Assembly (NCBI GenBank): GCA_938021685.1
Contig: CALIFM010000118.1
Coordinates: 1 to 5,650, forward strand
Direction of reading: 5' to 3'
From: an uncultured Gammaproteobacteria bacterium
GTDB taxonomy: Bacteria; Pseudomonadota; Gammaproteobacteria; Arenicellales; Poriferihabitantaceae
DNA: 5,650 bases
In this document: positions 1 through 5,650 of the stretch, piece by piece
How the letters are laid out: each line of letters begins with the position of its first letter
Position numbering within the stretch: the stretch's first letter is position 1
Program-made: the position numbers and the translations under genes
Notes under the pieces: generated by a model
Database searches by the model: none
What the model was told of the DNA's origin: nothing
Seen by the model: only the letters and a program-made list of their open reading frames with translations

Positions 1-996
1 ACCATGATCATTATCTCGCACGACCGCCACTTTCTTAATTCGGTCTGCACACATATGGCCGACTTGGACTATGGTGAACTGCACGTCTTCCCGGGCAATT
101 ACGACGAATACATGCTTGCGGCCACCCAGGCACGTGCGCGCCTGATTGCCGACAACGACAAAAAAAAGGCGCAGATCGCCGAATTACAGCAATTCGTAGC
201 GCGTTTTTCAGCCAATGCATCCAAAGCGAAGCAAGCTACTTCACGCGCGCGCAGAATGGATAAAATCGAGCTGACTGAGGTTAAAGCCTCCAGTCGCGTC
301 AATCCGTTTATTCGCTTTGAGCAAGAGAAAAAATTACACCGACAAGCAGTACAACTAGAAAACCTGAGCCAGCACTATAAGGCGGATGAACCACTTATTG
401 ATGGTCTTAGTTTGATGGTTGAAGCCGGTGAGCGCATCGCCATTATCGGAGCAAATGGCATCGGTAAAACCACCCTATTACAAACACTGGCCGGCAACTT
501 AGAACCCAAAGCAGGCCTTATAAAATGGGCGGAAAACGCCGATATCGGCTATTGTGCGCAAGATCATTCGCACGAGTTTGAAAAAGACATGACACTCATG
601 GAATGGATGGGTCGCTTCATTCCGCCCGGCTCAGATGAGCAAGTGTTGCGCGGAGCACTGGGCCGTATGTTGTTCTCTAAAGACGACATCAAGAAGAATG
701 TGAAAGTGTTATCAGGCGGCGAGCAAGCACGCATGGTGTTTGGCCGTTTGATTTTACAAAAGCCGAATGTCATGTTGATGGATGAGCCCACTAATCACCT
801 CGACATGGAATCAATTGAATCGCTCAACATGGCGCTAGAACAGTTCCCCGGCACCCTATTGTTTGTTAGTCATGACCGCCAGTTTGTATCGTCTTTAGCC
901 ACGCAAATTATCGACATGCGCACCGATGGCTTAGTGCATTTTCAAGGCAATTACGAAGATTATCTTGAAAGCCAAAGTATCACTGACGAAAGCTAA
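1..996 (+). CDS. ybiT: YbiT-like ABC-F ATPase, 5' end missing
   Basis: This is the C-terminal part of a soluble ABC-F protein, a family with two ATPase domains that binds the ribosomal E site and modulates translation rather than transport. The reading frame is open to the first base (codon 1 is Thr), so the ATG at base 4 is internal. From memory, E. coli YbiT is about 530 residues and has the same Thr-Met-Ile-Ile-Ile-Ser-His-Asp stretch, so about 200 residues are missing. Visible parts, numbering Thr as 1: the switch His of the first ATPase domain (SHD, 6-8); the charged inter-domain linker (about 35-110); and a complete second ATPase domain with Walker A GANGIGKT (150-157), Q-loop Gln near 187, signature LSGGE (237-241), Walker B plus catalytic Glu in LMDEP (259-263) and switch SHD (290-292). 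No membrane segment is seen. Nearly identical linker and C-terminal motifs favour YbiT over EttA, Uup or YheS. No strong terminator follows. Confidence 0.93.
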   Translation, partial: TMIIISHDRHFLNSVCTHMADLDYGELHVFPGNYDEYMLAATQARARLIADNDKKKAQIAELQQFVARFSANASKAKQATSRARRMDKIELTEVKASSRVNPFIRFEQEKKLHRQAVQLENLSQHYKADEPLIDGLSLMVEAGERIAIIGANGIGKTTLLQTLAGNLEPKAGLIKWAENADIGYCAQDHSHEFEKDMTLMEWMGRFIPPGSDEQVLRGALGRMLFSKDDIKKNVKVLSGGEQARMVFGRLILQKPNVMLMDEPTNHLDMESIESLNMALEQFPGTLLFVSHDRQFVSSLATQIIDMRTDGLVHFQGNYEDYLESQSITDES

Positions 997-1018
997 TCAC
1001 TTGACCGGATAAAACGCA

Positions 1019-1043
1019 AGAAAGAAAACCATAGAAAGAAAAC
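1019..1043 (+). repeat. Short purine-rich tandem direct repeat
   Basis: The 11-mer AGAAAGAAAAC occurs at 1019-1029 and again at 1033-1043, a 14-base period, just after the ybiT-like stop codon. It is directly visible. It is low-complexity, so it may be chance or a small slippage duplication. No function is claimed. Confidence 0.5.
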
Positions 1044-1081
1044 ACCAAATACTTGAAGCTGGCCCTATTGACGCAATGCGA

Positions 1082-1110
1082 TTGGAACCTCGTTTTGTCG
1101 CAATTATATT
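1082..1110 (+). promoter_or_regulatory. Candidate sigma-70 promoter for sdaA
   Basis: TTGGAA at 1082-1087 matches the -35 consensus at 4 of 6 bases. TATATT at 1105-1110 matches the -10 consensus at 5 of 6, and the spacer is exactly 17 bases. Transcription would begin near 1117, giving a leader of about 90 bases before the sdaA start. This is the best-spaced pair I found in the gap. A TTGACG at 1068-1073 has no partner -10 at a usable distance. The promoter is inferred from sequence only. Confidence 0.5.
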
Positions 1111-1121
1111 ATCTGATTGCG
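1099..1121. promoter_or_regulatory. CGCAAT/ATTGCG inverted repeat over the sdaA -10 region
   Basis: CGCAAT at 1099-1104 and its reverse complement ATTGCG at 1116-1121 flank the candidate -10 hexamer and the predicted start point. A further direct copy of CGCAAT lies at 1072-1077, just upstream of the candidate -35. A repressor bound here would block initiation. The binding protein is unknown, and 6-bp arms can arise by chance, so this is a low-to-moderate call. Confidence 0.3.
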
Positions 1122-1153
1122 CCAGTGTGACATCCACAAGTCCTAATAAGCCT

Positions 1154-1184
1154 TAAGGTTAGTAGCTAATATAGCTCAACCTTG
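1154..1184 (+). other. Stem-loop in the presumed sdaA leader
   Basis: AAGGTT (1155-1160) pairs with AACCTT (1178-1183), extended by a T-G wobble at 1154/1184. Inside it, AGCTA (1164-1168) pairs with TAGCT (1172-1176) around a three-base ATA loop. The two helices are separated by a small asymmetric internal loop. The structure ends 24 bases before the GTG start. It is not followed directly by a T-run, so it is not a standard intrinsic terminator. It could affect ribosome access or mRNA stability. Confidence 0.4.
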
Positions 1185-1197
1185 TAGTCACTTTTGT

Positions 1198-1200
1198 GGA
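1198..1200 (+). promoter_or_regulatory. Weak Shine-Dalgarno (GGA) supporting the GTG start of sdaA
   Basis: GGA lies 8 bases before the GTG at 1209. The alternative TTG at 1194 has no purine-rich element in front of it, and an in-frame TAG at 1185-1187 rules out any start further upstream. The site is short and weak, but it helps decide between the two possible starts. Confidence 0.45.
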
Positions 1201-1208
1201 ACACACCC

Positions 1209-2603
1209 GTGGAACTGTCCGTCCTTGATCTGTTTAAAATCGGCATTGGCCCATCCAGCTCGCATACTGTGGGCCCGATGCTAGCCGCCTATGAGTTTGT
1301 TAATACGCTAACGCAAAGCAAGCAGCTAGCCAAGGTTTACAACATCGACATCGAGCTATATGGCTCACTGGGTGCTACGGGGCGTGGCCACGGCACAGAC
1401 CGTGCTATTTTGCTAGGGCTACTAGGCCATCACCCCAAAGACGTCAAGCCTAAAGAGGCCTATCCACAAATTGATGCCCTACAAGCGCGCGATGCTCTAC
1501 TGCTTAATGGCAATCATCGCATTGGGTTTATTGCTGATCAGCAAATTGTGTTTAAGCCCGAAGTGATTCTCGACCACCACGTGAATGCGTTGAAGCTGGT
1601 GGCACGCGACGAGTTGGGTAACAACCTTCAAGAAGAAACTTATTACTCTACTGGTGGTGGTTTTATTGAGAGCCACAGCGCCATTAATGGTAAAGAAACC
1701 ATCAACTCAGCTCACGACTTCTCCCCACCGCCTAAACCATTTTACACCGCCGCAGAATTGCTAATGCGCTGCCATGAAAGCCAAGCTTCGATCAGCGATA
1801 TCATGCTGCAAAATGAACTCAGCTGGCACACAGAAGAACGCTTAATGGAGCGATTAGATGAAATCTTCCAAGCCATGGACGAGTGTATCGACAACGGCAT
1901 GATTACCGATGGAGTGTTACCTGGCGGCCTCAATGTAAAACGCCGCGCCTCTTCAATTGCACGCGCGGTAGCGGAAAAAGAAAAGTCTGACATTGAGGAC
2001 CCACTCAAAGCCCTTGACTGGATCAATATCTGGGCAATGGCCGTTAACGAAGAGAACGCTAACGGTCAACGCATGGTCACGGCCCCTACTAATGGCGCAG
2101 CCGGAATCATTCCTTCCGTCTTGCGCTACTTCACCACTTACCACGCCAAAAACGATGCGCATGCGGCGCGGCGCTTTTTACTCACCGCCGCTGCCATTGG
2201 TAAGCTGTGCAAGCTCAATGGTTCAATTTCAGGAGCCGAGGTCGGTTGCCAAGGCGAAGTCGGTTCGGCTTGCGCAATGGCTGCCGCAGGCCTTGCTGAA
2301 GGTATGGGCGGCAGCCCAGAGCAAGTTGAGAACGCCGCTGAAATCGCAATGGAGCACCACCTTGGCCTCACCTGCGACCCAATTGGCGGCTTAGTGCAAG
2401 TACCGTGCATTGAACGCAACGCGATTGCCGCCGTACACGCTATTGACTCAGCGCGCTTGGCACTGGCCGGAGATGGCACCCATTTTGTGTCGTTTGATGA
2501 AGTGCTGCAAACCATGCTGGAAACCGGCCGAGACATGCAACATAAATACAAAGAAACTTCAACAGGCGGTTTGGCGGTCACCGTTAACGTGCCAGAGTGT
2601 TAG
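1209..2603 (+). CDS. sdaA: L-serine dehydratase (L-serine ammonia-lyase), iron-sulfur type
   Basis: This cytoplasmic enzyme converts L-serine to pyruvate and ammonia using an oxygen-labile 4Fe-4S cluster instead of PLP. The GTG start gives 464 residues, close to the roughly 454-458 of characterised single-chain enzymes, and an N-terminus that aligns with E. coli SdaA. A TTG at 1194 would add five residues but lacks a ribosome site. The beta domain covers about 1-155 and the alpha domain about 185-455. Landmarks are PSSSHT (15-20), TGGGF (148-152) and APTNGAAG (292-299). Three cluster cysteines are seen: Cys347 in GCQGEVG, Cys389 in LTCDP and Cys400 in VPCIERN. The final residue is Cys464. In the Legionella enzyme the C-terminal cysteine folds into the active site as fourth cluster ligand, and the same arrangement is likely here. 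The gene has its own candidate promoter, and a DUF1289 gene starts 70 bases downstream. The family call is very secure. Confidence 0.97.
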   Translation: MELSVLDLFKIGIGPSSSHTVGPMLAAYEFVNTLTQSKQLAKVYNIDIELYGSLGATGRGHGTDRAILLGLLGHHPKDVKPKEAYPQIDALQARDALLLNGNHRIGFIADQQIVFKPEVILDHHVNALKLVARDELGNNLQEETYYSTGGGFIESHSAINGKETINSAHDFSPPPKPFYTAAELLMRCHESQASISDIMLQNELSWHTEERLMERLDEIFQAMDECIDNGMITDGVLPGGLNVKRRASSIARAVAEKEKSDIEDPLKALDWINIWAMAVNEENANGQRMVTAPTNGAAGIIPSVLRYFTTYHAKNDAHAARRFLLTAAAIGKLCKLNGSISGAEVGCQGEVGSACAMAAAGLAEGMGGSPEQVENAAEIAMEHHLGLTCDPIGGLVQVPCIERNAIAAVHAIDSARLALAGDGTHFVSFDEVLQTMLETGRDMQHKYKETSTGGLAVTVNVPEC

Positions 2604-2617
2604 CTAACCACTAGACT

Positions 2618-2660
2618 TGAGTTTATATAAAGCGGCCACATTTAATGTTTAAGAAACTCA
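2618..2660 (+). repeat. Inverted repeat between sdaA and the DUF1289 gene
   Basis: TGAGTTT (2618-2624) and AAACTCA (2654-2660) are perfect 7-base arms around 29 bases, which themselves hold a small ACATT/AATGT palindrome (2638-2648). In a shared transcript this could form a branched stem ending 13 bases before the DUF1289 start. It has no T-run, so it is unlikely to be a terminator. It might instead control translation or mark an RNA processing site. It is AT-rich, so chance is possible. Confidence 0.3.
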
Positions 2661-2677
2661 TATTAATGCAGCTATGA
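2645..2677 (+). other. Possible 10-codon upstream ORF overlapping the DUF1289 start
   Basis: An ATG at 2645 opens a 10-residue frame (MFKKLILMQL). Its TGA stop at 2675-2677 overlaps the DUF1289 ATG in an ATGA arrangement typical of translational coupling. The DUF1289 start has no purine-rich ribosome site of its own within the usual distance, so reinitiation is conceivable. The upstream ATG also lacks a clear Shine-Dalgarno. An ORF this short is easily random, so confidence is low. Confidence 0.2.
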
Positions 2678-2910
2678 CCACACCTCCTTCTCGTCGGCGC
2701 GCGCGCCGTCGCCCACCCGTAGAACGAAAATGGGACACCACCGTGCCCTCACCATGCGTAAAAGTGTGCACTTATGGCGGTGACGATTTATGCGAAGGCT
2801 GTTTCCGTAATGCCGACGAAATTCGTGAATGGATGATCATGACGCGCGAACAAAAATTGGCAGTGCTTGAAAACATTGAAATACGCAAAGATCAAACTTT
2901 TGGCGGCTAG
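2674..2910 (+). CDS. DUF1289 family small cysteine-motif protein (YdhL-like)
   Basis: This 78-residue cytoplasmic protein belongs to the DUF1289 family. The family pattern is clear: SPCxxxC (Cys28, Cys32), a short gap, then CxGCFR (Cys40, Cys43), an acidic DEI/W segment (about 48-53) and a helical MTREQK-like segment (about 56-61). E. coli YdhL has the same cysteine pattern and similar length. The four cysteines could bind a metal or an iron-sulfur cluster, but no reaction is known for the family and I infer none. The N-terminus is unusually basic (six arginines in residues 7-13), which may suggest nucleic-acid contact. The ATG at 2674 is chosen because the frame has an in-frame stop at 2650-2652 and no other standard start codon before the motif. 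The ribosome site is weak or absent. With a 70-base gap to sdaA and no strong terminator between, co-transcription is possible. The gene is convergent with fadE. Confidence 0.9.
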   Translation: MTTPPSRRRARRRPPVERKWDTTVPSPCVKVCTYGGDDLCEGCFRNADEIREWMIMTREQKLAVLENIEIRKDQTFGG

Positions 2911-2925
2911 CCCAGCGCTGCTAGC
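2906..2925 (+). other. Small hairpin overlapping the DUF1289 stop codon
   Basis: GCTAGC occurs at 2906-2911 and again at 2920-2925. Because it is self-complementary, the copies can pair as a 6-bp stem around an 8-base loop. The first copy includes the TAG stop. No T-run follows, so a terminator role is weak. It is noted because no better 3' signal for this gene was found. Confidence 0.25.
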
Positions 2926-3028
2926 AAACAGCTAACAACATCTCAAACCGCAGGCATTCGCATTGTAAGTTCGCCACACACTTGTCTATCCGCAAAAACA
3001 GTCTTTGTTACACACATTTATTGTTAAC

Positions 3029-3051
3029 AGATAACTTATATCAAGTTACCT
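3029..3051. other. AT-rich hairpin between convergent genes
   Basis: TAACTT (3032-3037) and AAGTTA (3043-3048) form a 6-bp stem around ATATC, with two more pairs beyond one mismatch. The stem is AT-rich and has no T-run on either side, so it is at best a weak bidirectional stop or pause signal. Confidence 0.25.
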
Positions 3052-3072
3052 TAGATAGCATAGATTAAACTT

Positions 3073-3100
3073 GACGCTTTTCCGTTCGTTGAAAAACGCC
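3073..3100 (-). terminator. Stem-loop just after fadE, possible terminator or 3' stabiliser
   Basis: Read on the minus strand, GGCGTTTTTC (3100-3091) pairs with GAAAAGCGTC (3082-3073) over all ten positions, counting two G-U wobbles, around the loop AACGAACG. It begins five bases after the fadE stop. In plus-strand RNA the two wobble pairs would be A-C mismatches, so the structure is specific to the fadE transcript. The downstream sequence has only a short T-run (AAGTTTAATC), so intrinsic termination may be inefficient. Protection of the 3' end is an alternative. Confidence 0.45.
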
Positions 3101-3105
3101 GCTAT

Positions 3106-5538
3106 TTAAGCCACATTTCTAATTAGCTGCTTAGGATCAAAATCATCCACATTAATTACTTCCATCAGCTCCTTATCAAAAGTGAGCAATTTCTTTGCCT
3201 CAGCAGCAGTAACCACTTTGGCCTGCTGCGCTAGCTCAATCTGCCGCGCACCTAAAGCACGCTCCACTTTACCCTCTTTAGTTGCGGTCTTAATTTTCTT
3301 ATATAAAGGCATCAGCGCAATTTGCTGCTTAAACACTGCATTCACCTTACCCACAGGGTTAGTGGGGATATCTGCATCAAAGCAGCCATCTAACAAACGC
3401 TTGCGGCAATCGCTGTCACTAGTCATCAAGCGAGCAATTTGCGTCTCCAGTTTATCGGCCGGCGCAGCAAAGCGGCCACCCACAGGAAACACGATTAATT
3501 TAAGCGCCGCCGCTAAAGCTCGATTCGGATAGTTTTGCAGCACTTCCTGCATCGCGATTTGATACTGATGCAATAAATAATCCAAGCACCATTGCACTAA
3601 AGGAGCATCCTCTTCAGGTGCGCCGTCGCTTTCATATTGCTTCAACACCATGCTGGCCAAGTAAAGATTACTCAATAGGTCACCCAGACGCGCAGACAAC
3701 ATCTCTTTAAACTTAAGCTTAGACTGCATGCTAAGCATACTGACATCTGCCACCAGCGCAAAAGCTGAGCTGAGACGTGTGATATCACGATAACTTTGTG
3801 CAAAGCGCCCATTATTCGGTGTGCCCGCAAACCGACCCCCGGTTAAGGCCATTGCTAAAGAGCGCACACCGTTTGAAATGGTGAAGCCCGCATGGTTGAA
3901 AAACACCTCATCAAACTGCTCAATAGTCTCATCGTTCTCTTCTTGGCTTGCAAGCTGCATTTCTTTGAGCACATAAGGATGGCTACGAATCGCACCTTGG
4001 CCAAAAATCATCAGGTTGCGTGTCATGATATTCGCCCCTTCTACCGTAATCGCGATTGGCACTGAGGTGTACGCATCCGCAATGTAGTTTTTGGGCCCCA
4101 TCATCACCGCCTTACCGCCTTGGATGTCCATGGCATCCAAAGCACAAGTGCGCGCCATTTCAGTCAGGTGATACTTTAAGATCGCTGATGCCACACTAGG
4201 CTTTTCACCATACGACAAAGATTGCGCCGTATGCATGCGTGATGCATTGATAATGTAGGCCATGCCTGCCATGCGCGCTAAGGGTTTTTGCACCCCTTCA
4301 AAACGGCTGATGGGTAAGCCAAACTGCTTGCGCAAGGCCGCATACGATGAAGTACCAAGCAGCATATTTTTGGCCAAACCATTGGATACGCTCGGTAAGG
4401 TAATACAGCGCCCAACCGACAAACAATTCACCAACATGGTCCAACCTTTGCCTGCCATCTCTGGGCCGCCAATAATCGCATCAAGCGGAATAAATACATC
4501 TTTACCACTAATTGGGCCATTTAAAAAAGCATCGCCTACCGGTTTATGACGATTGCCTATTTTCATGCCACTAGTCTTGCGTGGCACTAAGGCACAGGTG
4601 ATCCCATAGTCATCCACCTCACCCATCAAGTGATCAGGATCTTGCAAGCGAAACGCCAAACCCACCAAAGTGGCCACCGGCGCCAACGTTATATAACGCT
4701 TGTTGAAAGTTAGTTTGATGCCAAGCACCTCTTTACCACGCACCTTCTTTTTGCATACCACACCAGTATCAGGCAAGCTGGTCGCATCAGACCCAGCCAA
4801 CGGGCCAGTCAGCGCGAAGCATGGTAGCTCCTTACCACTTGCTAAGCGCGGCAAATAATAATCCTTTTGTTTTTCAGTGCCGTATTTAATCAATAACTCG
4901 CCTGGGCCCAATGAATTAGGCACATTTATATAATTAGACACGCAGCCACCTGTAATGGCAATTTTACTGATGATTTGTGACTGGGCCATGCCCGAAAACT
5001 CTAAACCACCGTACGCTTTTGGAATAATCATCCCTAAAAAGCCTTCCTGATGGATATAGTCCACCACTTCATCGGGAATCATGGAGGTGTTATGATTTAT
5101 ATCCCAGTTGTTCACCATACTACATAATGTAGCTGTAGGGCCGTCTAAAAAAGCTTGCTCTTCAGCTGTCAAGGCTGGCTTAGGTAAATCTAACAATTTA
5201 TTCCATTGTGGCTTACCACTAAACAACTCGCCGTCCCACCACACTGTGCCGGCATCAATTGCTTCTTGCTCGGTTTGTGAAATCGGCGGTAGTGCTTTAC
5301 GGTACCAACTATAAAGTGGCTTGCTTAATTTGCTGATACGCAGTTTGTCTTGCGACAAAAATAAAAACAACAAAGCAATCAAGAATAAGATGAGGGTGAG
5401 CAACACTCCACCACCAAAAAACAACGACAGTAAAGTCAATAGGCCAGCCGCAATCGCGGTTAGCTTTAACGACCATGTTTTATAACTCGCCACACCAAGA
5501 GTGAGCATAGCAGCCAGTGCAATCAGCAAAGCGTTCAT
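3106..5538 (-). CDS. fadE: FadE-type long acyl-CoA dehydrogenase
   Basis: FadE catalyses the first beta-oxidation step, the FAD-dependent conversion of acyl-CoA to trans-2-enoyl-CoA. The protein has 810 residues against about 814 in E. coli, so it appears complete. Two hydrophobic segments (about 3-18 and 27-62) suggest inner-membrane association, as in E. coli FadE. Then come the FadE-specific region with EAIDAGTVWW (92-101), the acyl-CoA dehydrogenase N-terminal and middle domains (about 130-360) with CFALTGPLAGSDA (240-252), and the C-terminal domain with TVEGAN (498-503). Glu500 aligns with the catalytic base of the family. FGQGAIRSHPYV (512-523) follows, then a DUF1974-type tail ending in INVDDFDP (795-802), also found in E. 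coli. A deviation is GPLAGSD where E. coli has SPEAGSD. The ATG at 5538 is chosen because it keeps the hydrophobic N-terminus. Its ribosome site is weak. The gene is transcribed alone here, towards the DUF1289 gene, with an operator-like palindrome about 55-80 bases upstream. Confidence 0.96.
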   Translation of the reverse strand: MNALLIALAAMLTLGVASYKTWSLKLTAIAAGLLTLLSLFFGGGVLLTLILFLIALLFLFLSQDKLRISKLSKPLYSWYRKALPPISQTEQEAIDAGTVWWDGELFSGKPQWNKLLDLPKPALTAEEQAFLDGPTATLCSMVNNWDINHNTSMIPDEVVDYIHQEGFLGMIIPKAYGGLEFSGMAQSQIISKIAITGGCVSNYINVPNSLGPGELLIKYGTEKQKDYYLPRLASGKELPCFALTGPLAGSDATSLPDTGVVCKKKVRGKEVLGIKLTFNKRYITLAPVATLVGLAFRLQDPDHLMGEVDDYGITCALVPRKTSGMKIGNRHKPVGDAFLNGPISGKDVFIPLDAIIGGPEMAGKGWTMLVNCLSVGRCITLPSVSNGLAKNMLLGTSSYAALRKQFGLPISRFEGVQKPLARMAGMAYIINASRMHTAQSLSYGEKPSVASAILKYHLTEMARTCALDAMDIQGGKAVMMGPKNYIADAYTSVPIAITVEGANIMTRNLMIFGQGAIRSHPYVLKEMQLASQEENDETIEQFDEVFFNHAGFTISNGVRSLAMALTGGRFAGTPNNGRFAQSYRDITRLSSAFALVADVSMLSMQSKLKFKEMLSARLGDLLSNLYLASMVLKQYESDGAPEEDAPLVQWCLDYLLHQYQIAMQEVLQNYPNRALAAALKLIVFPVGGRFAAPADKLETQIARLMTSDSDCRKRLLDGCFDADIPTNPVGKVNAVFKQQIALMPLYKKIKTATKEGKVERALGARQIELAQQAKVVTAAEAKKLLTFDKELMEVINVDDFDPKQLIRNVA

Positions 5539-5592
5539 ACGATCTAATTCTAAAAAAGTAGTGCATTGAAGTTTAGCATATGAAGAATTTAA

Positions 5593-5618
5593 AAATAATA
5601 CGAACGCTCGTTTTATTT
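5593..5618. promoter_or_regulatory. 26-bp near-palindrome upstream of fadE, operator-like
   Basis: The core ACGAACGCTCGT (5600-5611) has arms ACGA and TCGT, and outer arms AAATAA (5593-5598) and TTATTT (5613-5618). Of 13 symmetric pairs, 11 match; the exceptions are 5599/5612 and 5604/5607. Size and symmetry fit the operator of a dimeric repressor. An ACGA...TCGT core is a form often bound by TetR-family regulators, but the regulator is not in the window. It does not resemble the classic E. coli FadR site as I know it. It lies beside a divergent -10 element and 54 bases from the fadE start at its near edge. Confidence 0.55.
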
Positions 5619-5619
5619 A

Positions 5620-5628
5620 TGCTATAAT
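5620..5628 (+). promoter_or_regulatory. Extended -10 promoter reading out of the window
   Basis: TGCTATAAT is a perfect TATAAT (5623-5628) preceded by a TG extension. No recognisable -35 is present at the right distance, which is acceptable for extended -10 promoters. Transcription would start near 5635 and run rightwards to a gene beyond the window. The palindrome ends two bases before it. On the minus strand, bases 5629-5624 read TATTAT, so an overlapping fadE -10 is possible, but its -35 would fall at or past the edge. Confidence 0.5.
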
Positions 5629-5650
5629 ATTAGTTGTAAAAATCAAATAC

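Noticed and set aside
35..791. Minus-strand open frames inside the ABC-F gene
   Set aside because: They overlap conserved ATPase motifs on the other strand, and their translations resemble nothing recognisable.
1742..2581. Several open frames on both strands inside sdaA, up to 147 codons
   Set aside because: They overlap a well-conserved gene in other frames, show no family motif and have biased compositions typical of antisense or shifted reading. They are shadows.
2599..2608. Perfect 10-bp palindrome GTTAGCTAAC over the sdaA stop codon
   Set aside because: It has no loop, so it cannot form a stable RNA hairpin as it stands, and no T-run follows. It is probably incidental.
3182..5314. Plus-strand open frames of 68 to 116 codons inside fadE
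   Set aside because: They lie antisense to an intact, conserved FadE and have no recognisable domain or ribosome site.
3083..5606. The 7-mer ACGAACG is shared by the fadE 3' hairpin loop and the upstream palindrome
   Set aside because: A given 7-mer is expected about once by chance on two strands of a window this size, so the match is not evidence of a link.
1..5650. Search for a defence, mobile or otherwise novel multi-gene system
   Set aside because: All four genes are recognisable housekeeping or conserved families with consistent composition. No terminal repeats, integrase, transposase, toxin-antitoxin pair or spaced repeat array is visible.

Overview
The window looks like chromosomal core DNA from a gammaproteobacterium, probably an aerobic, environmental or marine-type one. 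All four genes have Gammaproteobacteria-type sequences: a YbiT-like ABC-F ATPase, a single-chain iron-sulfur L-serine dehydratase (SdaA type), a small DUF1289 protein and a long FadE acyl-CoA dehydrogenase. By eye the base composition is close to balanced in genes and AT-rich between them. No sign of a mobile element, phage, CRISPR array, tRNA or rRNA was seen. The genus is not resolved.

Layout. 1-996 (+) is the 3' part of the ybiT-like gene, cut by the window edge. 997-1208 is a non-coding stretch with a plausible sdaA promoter, an inverted repeat around its -10 region and a stem-loop in the presumed leader. 1209-2603 (+) is sdaA. It is followed after 70 bp by a 78-residue DUF1289 gene (2674-2910, +). 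2911-3105 lies between convergent genes. It holds small hairpins, the best being a 10-bp stem just past the fadE stop that pairs fully only in the fadE-strand RNA. 3106-5538 (-) is fadE. 5539-5650 is an AT-rich upstream region with a 26-bp near-palindrome beside an extended -10 promoter that points out of the window.

The genes do not form one pathway. SdaA turns serine into pyruvate and ammonia, FadE opens fatty-acid beta-oxidation, and the ABC-F protein acts on the ribosome. The DUF1289 protein has no known reaction. The sdaA-DUF1289 pair may share a transcript. FadE is probably controlled from the operator-like site at 5593-5618, perhaps by a divergently encoded repressor outside the window.

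I found no convincing undescribed multi-gene system here. The points most worth following are the fadE upstream palindrome, the fadE 3' hairpin, the C-terminal cysteine of SdaA, and the leader structures flanking sdaA and the DUF1289 gene.
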